Assembly: GCF_014397785.1 (NCBI RefSeq)
Contig: NZ_VZQQ01000028.1
Location: 19,167 to 83,166 of the forward strand
Reading direction: 5' to 3'
Source: Paraburkholderia podalyriae
GTDB taxonomy: Bacteria; Pseudomonadota; Gammaproteobacteria; Burkholderiales; Burkholderiaceae
Length of the DNA stretch: 64,000 nucleotides
Shown in pieces: positions 9,033 to 18,103 of this stretch (its first letter is position 1; each line of letters begins with the position of its first letter). The position numbers were made by a program, and so were the translations under genes. The notes beneath the pieces were generated by a model. It saw only the letters and a program-made list of their open reading frames with translations, made no database searches and had not been told where the DNA came from.

Positions 9033-9443
9033 TCAAGCAAACTGCCGAAGTCCTGATCCTTCCGCCAACAGGCTCCCACCGGCCGCCGCGTCGAATGCCT
9101 GACGCGCGGCCTCGACCTCGGAAAACTTGACGAGCGTCCACTCATGCAGTGCCCGCAATGGCGGCTGCAACGTGCGCCCAAGAGGCGTGATCTGATACTG
9201 CACCGCCACCGGAGACAGCGAAACGACCGTCCTCGAGATCAGGCCGTTGCGCTCCAGCCGGCGAAGACTTTGAGTGAGCGCCTTCTGCGTGACGCCTTGG
9301 AGGCGCCGCCGGATGGCGTTGAAACGCTGCGGCCCGTCGTCCAGCACGGCCAGAACCATCATCGACCACTTGTCCGCGATCTGGTCGAAGAGTGCGCGGC
9401 TGGGACAGTCAGACGAAAAGCATTTCAGTTCGGGAACGGGCAT
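9033..9443 (-). CDS. HxlR-family transcriptional regulator
   Basis: A 136-residue winged-helix regulator. The conserved family start is C-P-S-R near residues 13-16 followed by ALFDQIADKWSMMVL, then the recognition region GVTQKALTQSLRRLERNGLI. Members of the family often sense quinones or aldehydes through the N-terminal cysteine. Two cysteines (8 and 13) are present here. It sits between the aldehyde dehydrogenase (same strand) and the Old Yellow Enzyme (divergent), each preceded by the same 16-base element, so it probably controls both and itself. Confidence 0.88.
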   Translation of the reverse strand: MPVPELKCFSSDCPSRALFDQIADKWSMMVLAVLDDGPQRFNAIRRRLQGVTQKALTQSLRRLERNGLISRTVVSLSPVAVQYQITPLGRTLQPPLRALHEWTLVKFSEVEAARQAFDAAAGGSLLAEGSGLRQFA

Positions 9444-9460
9444 CGTGGTTTCCTTCGATA

Positions 9461-9490
9461 GACCTAGGCGACTTCAGGTGCCTAATTGAC
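9461..9490 (+). promoter_or_regulatory. Putative HxlR operator in the hxlR/Old Yellow Enzyme intergenic region
   Basis: Contains CAGGTGCCTAATTGAC at 9475-9490, repeated in inverse orientation at 8907-8922, and a TAGGC/GCCTA dyad at 9465-9469 and 9480-9484. CATATACC follows at 9504-9511. It lies in the 100-base gap between two divergent genes, so a protein bound here could control both. Confidence 0.6.
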
Positions 9491-9543
9491 GGCAAGTATC
9501 AAACATATACCATGAGGCCACTGTTTGCAACGGAGCCTCTTCA

Positions 9544-10662
9544 ATGTCTCACCCTGATACCAGCACCCTGTTTCGTCCCTTCTCGATCCGCTCGCTCAAC
9601 CTGAAGAACCGGATCGTCATGGCCCCGATGACGCGGCTCTTTGCCCCCGAGGGCGTGCCTGGCGACGCCAATGCCGCCTATTACCGGCGCCGCGCGGAGG
9701 GGCGCGTGGGCCTTATTCTGTCCGAAGGGACGGTCGTTGACCGTCCTGCATCACGCAACGACGGCGGCATTCCCTTGTTTCACGGCGAGGCCGCGCTAGC
9801 CGGTTGGAAAGACGTGATCGATGCCGTTCACGACGCGGGCGGACGTATGGCGCCCCAAATCTGGCACACCGGTTCCACCCGTTACATCAACAACTGGGAG
9901 CCTGATGCGCCGGTCGAGAGCCCATCCGGGCTAATCGAGCCCGGCGACCCTCGCGGCGTGGCTATGACCGAAGAGGACATCGCGGATACGGTCGCCGCCT
10001 TCGCCAAGGCGGCAAGAGACGCCAAAGCGCTCGGCTTCGACGCGGTAGAGATCCATGGCGCCCATGGCTATCTGATCGACCAGTTTTTTTGGTCGGGGAC
10101 CAACCAGCGGACCGATCGCTATGGCGGGCCGACGGTCAGGGAGCGGTCCCGCTTCGCAAGTGAGATTGTCGCTGCCGTGCGAGACGCCGTCGGTCCGGAT
10201 TTCCCGATCATCATGCGGTTCAGTCAGTGGAAGCAGCAGGATTTGAGCGTGCGCGTCGCCGAGACCCCGGCGATCATGGAGGACTGGCTACTGCCGCTGG
10301 TTGAAGCCGGCGTCGATCTCCTGCACTGCTCGCAGCGACGCTTCTGGGAACCCGAGTTTCCTGAGATCGATGGCGAAAATGGGCTAAATTTTGCCGGCTG
10401 GGCCAAGAAGGTGACGGGTGCCGCGACGATCAGCGTCGGATCGGTCGGGCTTGAAAAGGATTTCGCCACCGCCTTTTCCGGCGAGGGATCGACTCCTGCG
10501 AGCCTGGACCGTCTCATTGAGCGAATGGAACGCGACGAGTTCGATCTGATCGCCGTTGGCCGGGCCATTCTCAACGACCCAAGCTGGGTCAAAAAGGTTG
10601 AACACGGCGAATACGGCGCACTAAAAGGGTTCGACGCGCAAGCGCTCGCCGAATTGATCTGA
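9544..10662 (+). CDS. NADH:flavin oxidoreductase, Old Yellow Enzyme family
   Basis: A 372-residue FMN-dependent TIM-barrel enzyme. Family marks: LKNRIVMAPMTR near residues 20-31, the HGAHGYLIDQFFW motif near residues 175-190, and the C-terminal phosphate site LIAVGRAILNDPSW. By family it reduces activated C=C bonds such as enones with NAD(P)H. Divergent from hxlR, with the shared operator-like element 53 bases before the start. A hairpin follows the stop codon. In region 1 it could saturate an unsaturated cyclic ketone before ring oxygenation; that is inference. Confidence 0.9.
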   Translation: MSHPDTSTLFRPFSIRSLNLKNRIVMAPMTRLFAPEGVPGDANAAYYRRRAEGRVGLILSEGTVVDRPASRNDGGIPLFHGEAALAGWKDVIDAVHDAGGRMAPQIWHTGSTRYINNWEPDAPVESPSGLIEPGDPRGVAMTEEDIADTVAAFAKAARDAKALGFDAVEIHGAHGYLIDQFFWSGTNQRTDRYGGPTVRERSRFASEIVAAVRDAVGPDFPIIMRFSQWKQQDLSVRVAETPAIMEDWLLPLVEAGVDLLHCSQRRFWEPEFPEIDGENGLNFAGWAKKVTGAATISVGSVGLEKDFATAFSGEGSTPASLDRLIERMERDEFDLIAVGRAILNDPSWVKKVEHGEYGALKGFDAQALAELI

Positions 10663-10671
10663 TGGCGAGTT

Positions 10672-10704
10672 CGAGGACGGGAACATTCTTCGAGCCCGTC
10701 CTCG
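10672..10704 (+). terminator. Hairpin after the Old Yellow Enzyme gene
   Basis: CGAGGACGGG (10672-10681) pairs perfectly with CCCGTCCTCG (10695-10704) around a 13-base loop. It lies 10 bases past the stop codon. A short T-containing stretch follows but no clear U-tract, so it may be a terminator or an RNA-stabilising stem. Confidence 0.5.
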
Positions 10705-10734
10705 TCGTTATTCGAACTTCACCGTTTCATATGG

Positions 10735-11505
10735 ATGATGGAAATGACCAACCTTTTGGACTACACGGATAAAGTTGCGTTGATCACCGGTGGCGCTACG
10801 GGGATCGGACAAGCGACCGCGAAAGCGTTCGCCGCCCAAGGCGCGAAGGTCGTGATCGGAGACGTCAACGAGGGCGCGACCGAAACCGTCGCGCAGATCA
10901 AGCGGGCTGGCGGTGAGGCCTTGTTCGTGCGGACCGACGTAAGCGATCCTGCTTCAGTCGAAGCCCTCGTCAAGGCCACGGTCGACACCTACGGCCGCCT
11001 CGACTGCGCGTTCAACAACGCCGGCATCCTGCCGACAGCCACCCCCCTCGCCGAAATGTCGGTCGAGGACTTCGACAAGGTCATCTCAATCGACTTGCGG
11101 GGCGTGTTTCTCTGCCTCAAGTACCAGATTGCGCACATGCTGAAGGCGGGGGGCGGCTCGATCGTCAACACCGCCTCAGTGGCCGGGCTGATCGCCGGCC
11201 GGAACACGTCTTCCTACGTCGCCGCCAAGCATGGCGTGATCGGTCTTACAAAGGCAGCCGCGCTTGATTATGCCACTCAGGGCATCCGCGTGAATGCCAT
11301 CGCTCCTGGCCTGGTCGCCACTGCCATGACCCAAGGCTGGTTGGAAGACGCTGAGTTCAGTCAAAGATTGTTGCAGACCATCCCGCTCGCCCGCCCAGCG
11401 CAGCCTGAGGAAATGTCTGGCATCGTGCTTTTCCTCAACTCATCCCAAGCGTCGTTCATCACGGGGCAGACCTTCACCGTCGATGGCGGGCAAGTCCCAC
11501 GCTGA
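10735..11505 (+). CDS. Short-chain dehydrogenase/reductase (SDR)
   Basis: A 256-residue classical SDR of the glucose dehydrogenase/FabG-like group. It shows TGGATGIGQ (cofactor), NNAGILP, the serine in IVNTASVAG, the catalytic pair SYVAAKHG and the closing segment GQTFTVDGGQVPR. Three closely spaced in-frame ATG codons (10735, 10738, 10744) leave the exact start open. Downstream of the Old Yellow Enzyme on the same strand and convergent with the GMC oxidoreductase. It likely interconverts an alcohol and ketone of the same pathway. Confidence 0.88.
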   Translation: MMEMTNLLDYTDKVALITGGATGIGQATAKAFAAQGAKVVIGDVNEGATETVAQIKRAGGEALFVRTDVSDPASVEALVKATVDTYGRLDCAFNNAGILPTATPLAEMSVEDFDKVISIDLRGVFLCLKYQIAHMLKAGGGSIVNTASVAGLIAGRNTSSYVAAKHGVIGLTKAAALDYATQGIRVNAIAPGLVATAMTQGWLEDAEFSQRLLQTIPLARPAQPEEMSGIVLFLNSSQASFITGQTFTVDGGQVPR

Positions 11506-11610
11506 TCGCGGTGCCGCCCGTTATCGAGAATCCCGAGGCGTCGATGACTGGGTCGCGGAACTGAACCGCCCGACCAGATAGGTCGAGCGAAACCCGGTTC
11601 CGCGATCTCG

Positions 11611-13239
11611 TTATCGCGAACGCCGGGACCCTTTGCGAATGGTATCGGCAGCCTTCTCTCCAATCATGATAGCGACCGCATTCGTGTTGGTGCTCGGCAG
11701 CCTCGGCATCACCGATGCGTCGGCAATGCGAAGACGCGCCACCCCTTTCACGCGAAGTTGCGGATCGACGACGGCATCTGCTCCCGTCCCCATACGGCAG
11801 GTTCCCACCGGATGATAGGCCGGGGCCGTCTTCCTGCGAACGAAATCTTCCCACGCCTCATCCGTTGTCGGCACAGAAGGCGGCTGCCGGTTGCCGACCA
11901 CCAGCGAACGCAGGGCGGCAGTGTTGAAGATTTTGTCGATCAACTTCATACCGTCGACCAAGGTGTCGACGTCGCGCTGATCACCGAGTAGTTGATGCGC
12001 GATGTGCGGCCGCTTGTGGGCATCCAGCAAGATACGTCCGCGACTCTCAGGATGACAGACCGTCGCCATGATCATGATCGCCGGCTCCTTTGGGATTGCC
12101 GCACTGACGGAAGACACGGTGTCCGGCTCAATGTCATAAGTGAGCGGCAGGAAGTGAAGCTGAACGTCCGGCTCGCTGAGTTCGTCGCGCGTCCGGGCGA
12201 GCCCCATGGCCTGAACGGCTGGCGCGGAGAACGGTCCCTTTCGCCTCATCAAAAAGCGCATCATATGGCCGGCCATATGATGCGGGCCAACTTGACTATT
12301 CAACGTCGGGACCCGGACGCGTTTGTTCTGACCAACGCACGGATGCTCCTGGAGATGGCGGCCCACGTGCTGGTTATCGTGAACCACCCGAATCCCCTTG
12401 GATTGAAGATAATCCCCAGGGCCGATACCGGAGCGCATCAACAGTGCGGGCGTCCCCATGGCGCCGGCGCAAACGATAATCTCGGCCGCCGCATCTGCTC
12501 TCATGCGTAATCCGTCACGGATGAGCGTGACACCGACGGCTTGCCCGCCTTCCGTGTGGATTGTCTCCACTTCGGCATTTGTAATGATCTCCAGATTGGG
12601 CCGCGTGCGAGTCGGACGCAAATACGCTTTTTCTGTGCTACATCGCCAGCCGTTGCGTTGTGAAGCTTGCGTAAGGAAAGCACCCTCCATCTCGCCGCCG
12701 TTATAGTCCGTAAGCATCGGCAAGCCCGCTTCGTTGCAGCCTTCGAGAAAATTCTGGCAAAGCGGATGGAAGTCGCGCATCGGCGATACCGACAGGGGGC
12801 CGTTTGCGCCGCGCGCGCGACTGAGCGGTCCCGACCACGTCTCCGAACGCAGAAAATAGGGCATCACGTCTTCGAAGCCCCATCCCGTCGCGCCCGATTC
12901 CGCCCAATAGTCGAAATCGCGCTTCGTGCCACGAATGTAGACCTGACCGTTAATCGAACTGCCTCCGCCCAAGAGCTTTCCCGCCGGCCAGAGGAAGCGC
13001 CGGCCGTTGATCGAGGGATCGGGTTCCTGGTAGTAGCACCAATCGAATTTCTTGTTTGCCACGAGTTTGGCGAAGCCAATCGGCATCTGCACCAACAAGG
13101 ATCTTGCCGTTCCCCCCGCTTCGATTAGCAAAACGCGTTTGCCCGGATCTTCCGACAACCGGTTCGCCAGTACGGCGCCAGCGCTCCCGCCACCAACGAT
13201 GATGTAGTCCGCCTTCATTGCAGTCTTCGTGCCGACCAT
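11611..13239 (-). CDS. GMC-family FAD-dependent alcohol/choline-type dehydrogenase
   Basis: A 542-residue glucose-methanol-choline oxidoreductase. The FAD motif is IIVGGGSAGAVLANRLSEDP near the N-terminus, the second signature AEIIVCAGAMGTPALLMRSG is mid-protein, and the active-site histidine is in HPVGTCRMG near residue 470. The start at 13239 is preferred because GAGGAGG lies about 10 bases upstream; an ATG at 13218 would begin at the FAD motif. The family oxidises primary or secondary alcohols, passing electrons to oxygen or a respiratory carrier. Dyad site B2 lies about 190 bases before the start. Confidence 0.88.
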   Translation of the reverse strand: MVGTKTAMKADYIIVGGGSAGAVLANRLSEDPGKRVLLIEAGGTARSLLVQMPIGFAKLVANKKFDWCYYQEPDPSINGRRFLWPAGKLLGGGSSINGQVYIRGTKRDFDYWAESGATGWGFEDVMPYFLRSETWSGPLSRARGANGPLSVSPMRDFHPLCQNFLEGCNEAGLPMLTDYNGGEMEGAFLTQASQRNGWRCSTEKAYLRPTRTRPNLEIITNAEVETIHTEGGQAVGVTLIRDGLRMRADAAAEIIVCAGAMGTPALLMRSGIGPGDYLQSKGIRVVHDNQHVGRHLQEHPCVGQNKRVRVPTLNSQVGPHHMAGHMMRFLMRRKGPFSAPAVQAMGLARTRDELSEPDVQLHFLPLTYDIEPDTVSSVSAAIPKEPAIMIMATVCHPESRGRILLDAHKRPHIAHQLLGDQRDVDTLVDGMKLIDKIFNTAALRSLVVGNRQPPSVPTTDEAWEDFVRRKTAPAYHPVGTCRMGTGADAVVDPQLRVKGVARLRIADASVMPRLPSTNTNAVAIMIGEKAADTIRKGSRRSR

Positions 13240-13430
13240 TCCTTCAGCCTCCTCGTTGTTGTCACAGAACTCTCTTCGAGACAAATCCTGGGGGCTCTCG
13301 GCACCACGACGTCGATGAGGACTATACGAGTCCTGGAGACTAAGGCGCGAGAGCCAGATCGTGCTGCGGCATCGCAGTAATTTGCAGGCTCGACCGTTAG
13401 GTAGCTATTAAAGGCTATTTGCGGATTTAA

Positions 13431-13446
13431 GTAAATTCAAATTCAC
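13431..13446 (-). promoter_or_regulatory. 16-bp dyad operator, site B2 (minus strand GTGAAT-TTGA-ATTTAC)
   Basis: On the plus strand GTAAAT-TCAA-ATTCAC, 6-4-6 with one mismatch. Read toward the GMC oxidoreductase, the perfect ATTTAC half is promoter-proximal and is followed by TTAAATCC, resembling the TTTAAGG that follows site D. Same spacing and orientation rule as the other sites. Confidence 0.62.
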
Positions 13447-13616
13447 ATCTAGTTTACCCGGACCGCGGGGTCGATAAGGCGCACCGAGTTTCTGCTGTGC
13501 CGAGGCGAAAAATCGGATATTAGTGGCGCCTCAGCGGTGTATCGCTCAAGCGCGGCACCGCAGGCAATCCCCCTCCTGTCTGCACGGAATCCAGATGGAT
13601 ACCGGGTGAATACTGT

Positions 13617-13632
13617 GTAAATCACAATTTAC
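13617..13632 (+). promoter_or_regulatory. 16-bp dyad operator, site B (GTAAAT-CACA-ATTTAC)
   Basis: Perfect 6-4-6 inverted repeat 157 bases before the porin reading frame. TATAAGG, a good -10-like hexamer, begins at 13634 directly after the right half, so a bound repressor would cover the core promoter. Confidence 0.68.
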
Positions 13633-13788
13633 CTATAAGGTGAGTCATGGTTTACTTTTCCGGCGCTATTCAAGTTGCCGCACCACAGCGCTCATGCTTT
13701 GCCGGTCCTTGATTCGTTGCGCGGCCGCTTCCTTGAACTCTGTCGCGCACATCGGGTGACTAACTACAAAGTACAAAGGAGACTCAGG

Positions 13789-14871
13789 ATGCCCCAGCAA
13801 CAAAAATCGATGACCGGGCAACGAAAATTTGCGCTCAAGGTGTGTGCCGTGGCGGCTGGCGTTGTTTTTCCTGGCATGGCGCACGCGCAGAGCAGCGTGC
13901 ACGTGTACGGTATCGTCGACGGCGGTTTGATCTACACCAGCAAGCATTCTCCGGCGCTGGGGTTGCCAAACGAAGGTCGCCAGGTCTCATTTACTGATAG
14001 CGGTCTCTCGCCGTCGATTTTCGGCATGCAGGGTATTGGGGATATGGGTGGTGGGCTCGGGGCGGAGTTCAAGCTCGAGAGCGGTTTCAACGTCGCCAAC
14101 GGCGGCTATAACAATTCGAACGGCAATTTCTTCGGTCGTCAGGCGTACGTCGGGCTGACGAGCCGGTGGGGTAAAGTCGATGCGGGCTTGCAATTCTCCC
14201 CGTTCTTCCTTGCCACGTATGACCTCGATCCTCGCGGCCTGTCGCAAACGGGCAGCAGTCAGATCATGTACCTGGACAACGTAATTGCGACCGGTATCCT
14301 TACGCCCAATGCCGTGTCGTATACGAGCCCTCGTGTCGATGGCTTCCAGGCCAGTGCGCTGCTTTCGCTCGGCGGTGTGGCGGGCGACTTCAAGAGAATG
14401 GCCGGCAGTACTCGGGCAGCCTGAAGTACGACAACGGCACCTTCATGGCGAGCGCCTCGTAACTCAACGCACACGCGAGCACGGGCAGCGCGCTGATAAC
14501 CCCGATACCGACGCAGTTGCCGGAGTCGTTCCAGGGCATGCAGTTCGGTGCGTCGTATAAGGTCGGCAAACTGACTGCGAAGGTGTCGTTCGTCAACTAC
14601 AAGGTTGGCGCCGTATCGAACGATGTCTACGGCGCCTGGATGTTCTGGCGTTGCCACAGCTCGATCTCAACGGCGGCGTCTGGTATGAGGATCAGCGCCA
14701 CGAGTCAACCAACCACTCGTTGCTCGCAGCCCTTGGGGCGTCGTTCTATCTGTCGAGCCGCACCACGCTCTATGGCCCGCAGCGGAAACCGGCTTGTCGG
14801 TCAGCGATGCGCTGTGGGGTGCAACGGGAACAACAACGGGTGTAACGGTCGGGATCCGCCACGTCTTCTAA
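13789..14871 (+). pseudogene. Gram-negative porin, inactivated by frameshifts and a stop
   Basis: Reads as a Burkholderia-type trimeric porin in pieces. The first part (13789 to about 14395) has a signal peptide ending AHA, then QSSVHVYGIVDGGLIYTS and FFGRQAYVGLTS. Homology shifts frame near 14395 (NGRQYSGSLKYDNG), meets an in-frame TAA at 14460-14462, continues (ESFQGMQFGASYKVGKLTAK), shifts again near 14640 (LDLNGGVWYEDQRHES), and shifts a third time before the typical end VGIRHVF at 14850-14868. Full length would be about 360 residues, normal for the family. With at least three frame changes and a stop it is not a working gene unless the assembly is wrong. Confidence 0.82.
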
Positions 14872-15085
14872 ATTGCGACGCAGCGCCGGCCAAAGGGAGG
14901 CGAGGCGCTCTCGCATAATGCGCCACCGGGTGTCGTGTTCGCCACGACGAACACCGATCGCCCACCTCGCCGAAATCGCGGAATTGATCGCGCCGCGCGG
15001 GCGCATTGCGTTGATCGACGCTCCAACCCTAACCCCCGAGTTCGCCCGGCGGCGAGGCCTTTGCGTTTAGGCGCTTTCTCCGGCG

Positions 15086-15763
15086 TCAATCGATCCAGGT
15101 CACCACTTCGTCGAGTGGAGCACGTCCCGTCCTGAAATTGTTCGCTGCGTGAGCGGTGTCTTCGTAGCCGAAAGAGACGCCCACCACCACGTTTCTATCG
15201 TCCGAAATACCCAGATGGGAACGTATGAACTGTGGATAGGAGGCCAACGCTGCTTGCGGCGCAGAGGCTACTCCAAGATCCTGTGCCGCAAGAATGAAGT
15301 TCGCCAGGTAGGCGCCGGCGTCGACGGCACCGTACGTCCCGAGACAACGGTGGGTCGTGATGATTGCCACGTGTGGAGCGCCAAAAAAACGGAAGTTCTC
15401 CAGCGTTTGACGCGCCGAACCTTCACGATCGCCCTTTTTGACGCCCACGCTTTCATAGAGCCGCCAGCCGCATTCCCGACGGCGATCTCTCAAGACACCT
15501 TCATAGGACTGCGGAAATTCAAAGTCGGGCGCAATCGGCTCGTTTTTCTGCGCGAAGCGGGTGTACGCCTCCCGGAACGCATCGGCGGCGTCACCCGACA
15601 CGATGGTCACCTGCCAGGGCTGCACGTTGCCCCACGAAGGTGATTGCTGCGCCGCTTCCAGGATGGACTCGATTGTGCTGCGCGCGACGGGAGTCGGCAG
15701 AAACGCTCTGCAGGTGTGTCGACGAGAAATCAAGTCGTTCAGTGTGTTGGGCGGGTTGGTCAT
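15086..15763 (-). CDS. Nitroreductase-family flavin oxidoreductase
   Basis: A 225-residue FMN-dependent nitroreductase fold. Recognised by LISRRHTCRAFLPTPV near the N-terminus (the FMN-binding arginines), AAQQSPSWGNVQPWQ, and the C-terminal VVVGVSFGYED. The start at 15763 is the first ATG before the conserved region; its ribosome binding site is weak, so another start is possible. Family members reduce nitro groups, quinones or enones with NAD(P)H. Dyad site C lies only 24 bases upstream. Divergent from the acyl-CoA ligase gene. Confidence 0.85.
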   Translation of the reverse strand: MTNPPNTLNDLISRRHTCRAFLPTPVARSTIESILEAAQQSPSWGNVQPWQVTIVSGDAADAFREAYTRFAQKNEPIAPDFEFPQSYEGVLRDRRRECGWRLYESVGVKKGDREGSARQTLENFRFFGAPHVAIITTHRCLGTYGAVDAGAYLANFILAAQDLGVASAPQAALASYPQFIRSHLGISDDRNVVVGVSFGYEDTAHAANNFRTGRAPLDEVVTWID

Positions 15764-15786
15764 GATGCTGATGATGGCTGTTAAAA

Positions 15787-15802
15787 GTAAATTGCAATTT
15801 AC
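15787..15802 (-). promoter_or_regulatory. 16-bp dyad operator, site C (GTAAAT-TGCA-ATTTAC)
   Basis: Perfect dyad, symmetric through the spacer. Read toward the nitroreductase, the right half is followed by TTTTAACAG. It lies 24 bases before the start codon, the closest of all sites, and 60 bases from site D, which faces the opposite gene. Confidence 0.68.
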
Positions 15803-15861
15803 ACGCAAACATGGGCCGATGCAACGGAGCTGCCAATGACGATGTGGTAGGGTTTTCCATG

Positions 15862-15877
15862 GTAATTCCAAATTTAC
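15862..15877 (+). promoter_or_regulatory. 16-bp dyad operator, site D (GTAATT-CCAA-ATTTAC)
   Basis: 6-4-6 dyad with one change in the left half. The invariant ATTTAC is followed by TTTTAAGG, as at other sites. It stands 154 bases before the acyl-CoA ligase start. Sites C and D together occupy the divergent promoter region. Confidence 0.62.
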
Positions 15878-16030
15878 TTTTAAGGAAGGATGGTGAGACA
15901 ATTCGCTGTGGAAGCGGGCAGGCTCGCGGCAAACACCTTTCGGTTTCGGATGTGCGGCGAGGCTTCGGCCATGAATCCGTCTGCTTATTCCGACTGAGTT
16001 CTTCAGTTTTTAGACCATGGAGCGCCATTT

Positions 16031-17566
16031 ATGATGTCGACGGCAGCGCTGCGCAGAGCGGCGAGCATTTGTCCAAAAGGGCTGGCCATTTCCAGTGGTG
16101 AGGAACGGCGCACCTGGCCCGAGCTGTTGGGACGAGTCTCAGCGCTGGCTGGCGCCCTGCAAGCTGCGGGGCTCGAGCGCGGTGATCGCGTAGCCACGCT
16201 GGCGAGGAATTCTCCTCGCTATTTTGAACTCCTGATGGCGATTTGGTGGGCGGGCGGAGTGATTGTTCCCCTCAACACGCGTTTGGCCTTCGAGGAGCTT
16301 CGCCACATCGTGGAGCACTCTGATTCCATGCTGCTGTTCAGCGACGAGTCGTTCGAGGAGTTCGGAACGCGGATGGCTGAGGTTCTGCCGTCTCTAAAAG
16401 AATTCGTCTGCTTCGACAACGCGCGGTATGCGGCAATGATCGAACACCCGCGTATCGAGGATGCTTGCGGTGACCTCAATTCGCTAGCCGGGATCTGCTA
16501 CACAGGGGGGACGACCGGACTGCCCAAGGGCGTGGAGTTGACGCACCTGAACTTCAGCTTCGCCGCGATGAGCCTGCATCGCGAACTCGGGTACAACCAG
16601 GACACGGTCTATCTCCATTCGACACCGATGTTCCATTTGGGAGATCTTGCGAACGGGCTGGCTGTGACGCTTGGCGGCGGCACGCACAGCTTCATAGCGC
16701 AATTCAAGCCGGAGATTTTCTATCGGCGCCTGCGTGACGATGGTGTCACGCACGTTCAACTCGTCCCAACGATGGTTGCGATGGTCCTGGACGGCCCCGA
16801 GCGCGATGATGAGCTTCTATCTCGAGTTCGCTCGATCCAGTACGGTGCTGCTCCAATATCGCAGGCGTTGCTTGCTCGAATGCTGCAGGCCTTTCCCAAT
16901 GCGCGGATCAACCAGTTCTATGGAATGACCGAGGCATGCGGGGGCATTTGTAGCTTGCCCCCCGACCGGCACGTCTTGAGCGGCCCCAAGGCGGGAAAGC
17001 TGAAGTCGGCAGGGCAGGCGTTGCCCGGCTTTGAGATCCGTATTAGGAGCGATCAATCTCGCCCATGCAAGCCGGGGGAAGCGGGCGAGATCCTGCTGCG
17101 CGGCCCCGCTATCATGCGCGGTTATTGGAAGGCGCCTGAGAAGACCGCCCAGACGTTTGTCGACGGTTGGCTCTGTTCCGGTGATGCGGGTTATCTAGAC
17201 GAGGACGGTTTTCTGTTCATCGTTGATCGGATCAAGGACATGATCATCAGTGGTGGCGAGAACATCTATTGCGCCGAAGTCGAGAACGCTTTGGCCTCGC
17301 ACCCTTTGGTGGAGGCTTGCGCCGTGCTCGGTCTGCCCGATGAGCGCTGGGGAGATCGGGTTCATGCAGCGGTTGTTCCGAAACCTGGCGCGATTTTGAA
17401 TATCGCGGAACTGGACGCGCATTGCCGGGCGCAGATTGCCGGCTACAAAGTCCCACGCAGTTACGACATCCGCAGCGAGCCGTTACCACTTTCAAGTATC
17501 GGCAAAGTTCAAAAGAACCAACTGCGGGAAGAGTGGCTTGCCGCTGAAAAAAGCAGAGCCGGTTAA
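16031..17566 (+). CDS. AMP-dependent acyl-CoA synthetase/ligase
   Basis: A 511-residue member of the ANL adenylating superfamily. The phosphate loop is YTGGTTGLPKGVELTH near residues 157-172, then YGMTEACGG near 297, the hinge region SGDAGYLDEDGFLFIVDRIKDMI and a C-terminal catalytic lysine in SSIGKVQKNQL. It activates a carboxylic acid to its CoA thioester for beta-oxidation-like breakdown. The family includes long-chain, cinnamate and cyclohexanecarboxylate ligases; specificity cannot be read here. It fits downstream of ring cleavage by the monooxygenase. Two ATG codons (16031, 16034) occur in tandem without a strong ribosome binding site. Confidence 0.86.
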   Translation: MMSTAALRRAASICPKGLAISSGEERRTWPELLGRVSALAGALQAAGLERGDRVATLARNSPRYFELLMAIWWAGGVIVPLNTRLAFEELRHIVEHSDSMLLFSDESFEEFGTRMAEVLPSLKEFVCFDNARYAAMIEHPRIEDACGDLNSLAGICYTGGTTGLPKGVELTHLNFSFAAMSLHRELGYNQDTVYLHSTPMFHLGDLANGLAVTLGGGTHSFIAQFKPEIFYRRLRDDGVTHVQLVPTMVAMVLDGPERDDELLSRVRSIQYGAAPISQALLARMLQAFPNARINQFYGMTEACGGICSLPPDRHVLSGPKAGKLKSAGQALPGFEIRIRSDQSRPCKPGEAGEILLRGPAIMRGYWKAPEKTAQTFVDGWLCSGDAGYLDEDGFLFIVDRIKDMIISGGENIYCAEVENALASHPLVEACAVLGLPDERWGDRVHAAVVPKPGAILNIAELDAHCRAQIAGYKVPRSYDIRSEPLPLSSIGKVQKNQLREEWLAAEKSRAG

Positions 17567-18103
17567 CCGGAAAACCGCGATTGGACCGAGGCTTTTCCAC
17601 CGAAGTTGCTTTGCACTCAGGCCTTGGTAGGCTGCGGCGTATGACGCGTTGCGGGCGATTGAATCCGCCCGCGCAGTGACGTCCGCGGCCTTCACGGCAG
17701 CAAAGCCATCGATGTAGCCCGCGTGACGCCCTGCTTGATCCCTCGCGTCCACCTGTCCGCGTGGTGGTGACTCTGTCCTGGCGAAGGGGCACGGTTCAGC
17801 TAATAAAGCGCCCGTAGGATGAGGTCAGCCAATCGCGCTAGAAATAAGGGTTTTCGATAAGTGAATGGTGATTTACTTTATACGCTCGATGCATTGTAAT
17901 ACGTTTCATGGGCCGCGCTGGACCTATCACACCCATTACCGTGCACGGAAATCGGACGATTTCAGGACAGATGTTTGGGCACCGCGTCGGGAGGGCCGCT
18001 CCAAGAGATCGCCGCGCAGCCGGTCTGCATCGAACGCCCGATGCTCCTGTGGAGCGATCGCAGCGCGCTACTGCTTTGTCAACCTGAATCGGAAGACCCT
18101 GGA
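17567..18103. other. Intergenic region between CoA ligase and Baeyer-Villiger monooxygenase
   Basis: About 540 bases. The minus strand at 17492-17752 can encode 86 residues of fairly normal composition, but most of it overlaps the ligase end and I recognise no family. The only clear element is dyad site E. The rest looks like leader or decayed sequence. Confidence 0.4.
17861..17876 (+). promoter_or_regulatory. 16-bp dyad operator, site E (GTGAAT-GGTG-ATTTAC)
   Basis: 6-4-6 dyad with one left-half change. ATTTAC is directly followed by TTTATACG, containing a -10-like TTATAC. It stands 228 bases before the monooxygenase start. Confidence 0.62.

Larger units (their letters stand above)
13240..13788. 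promoter_or_regulatory. Divergent promoter region between the GMC oxidoreductase and the pseudo-porin
   Basis: About 550 bases without a gene. It contains two copies of the regulon dyad, B2 at 13431-13446 facing the GMC gene and B at 13617-13632 facing the porin. I see no coding potential of note in between. Confidence 0.6.

Noticed and set aside
11552..11612. Inverted repeat TCGCGGAAC/GTTCCGCGA as a bidirectional terminator between converging genes
   Set aside because: The arms are about 35 bases apart and no T-tracts follow on either strand; too weak to call.
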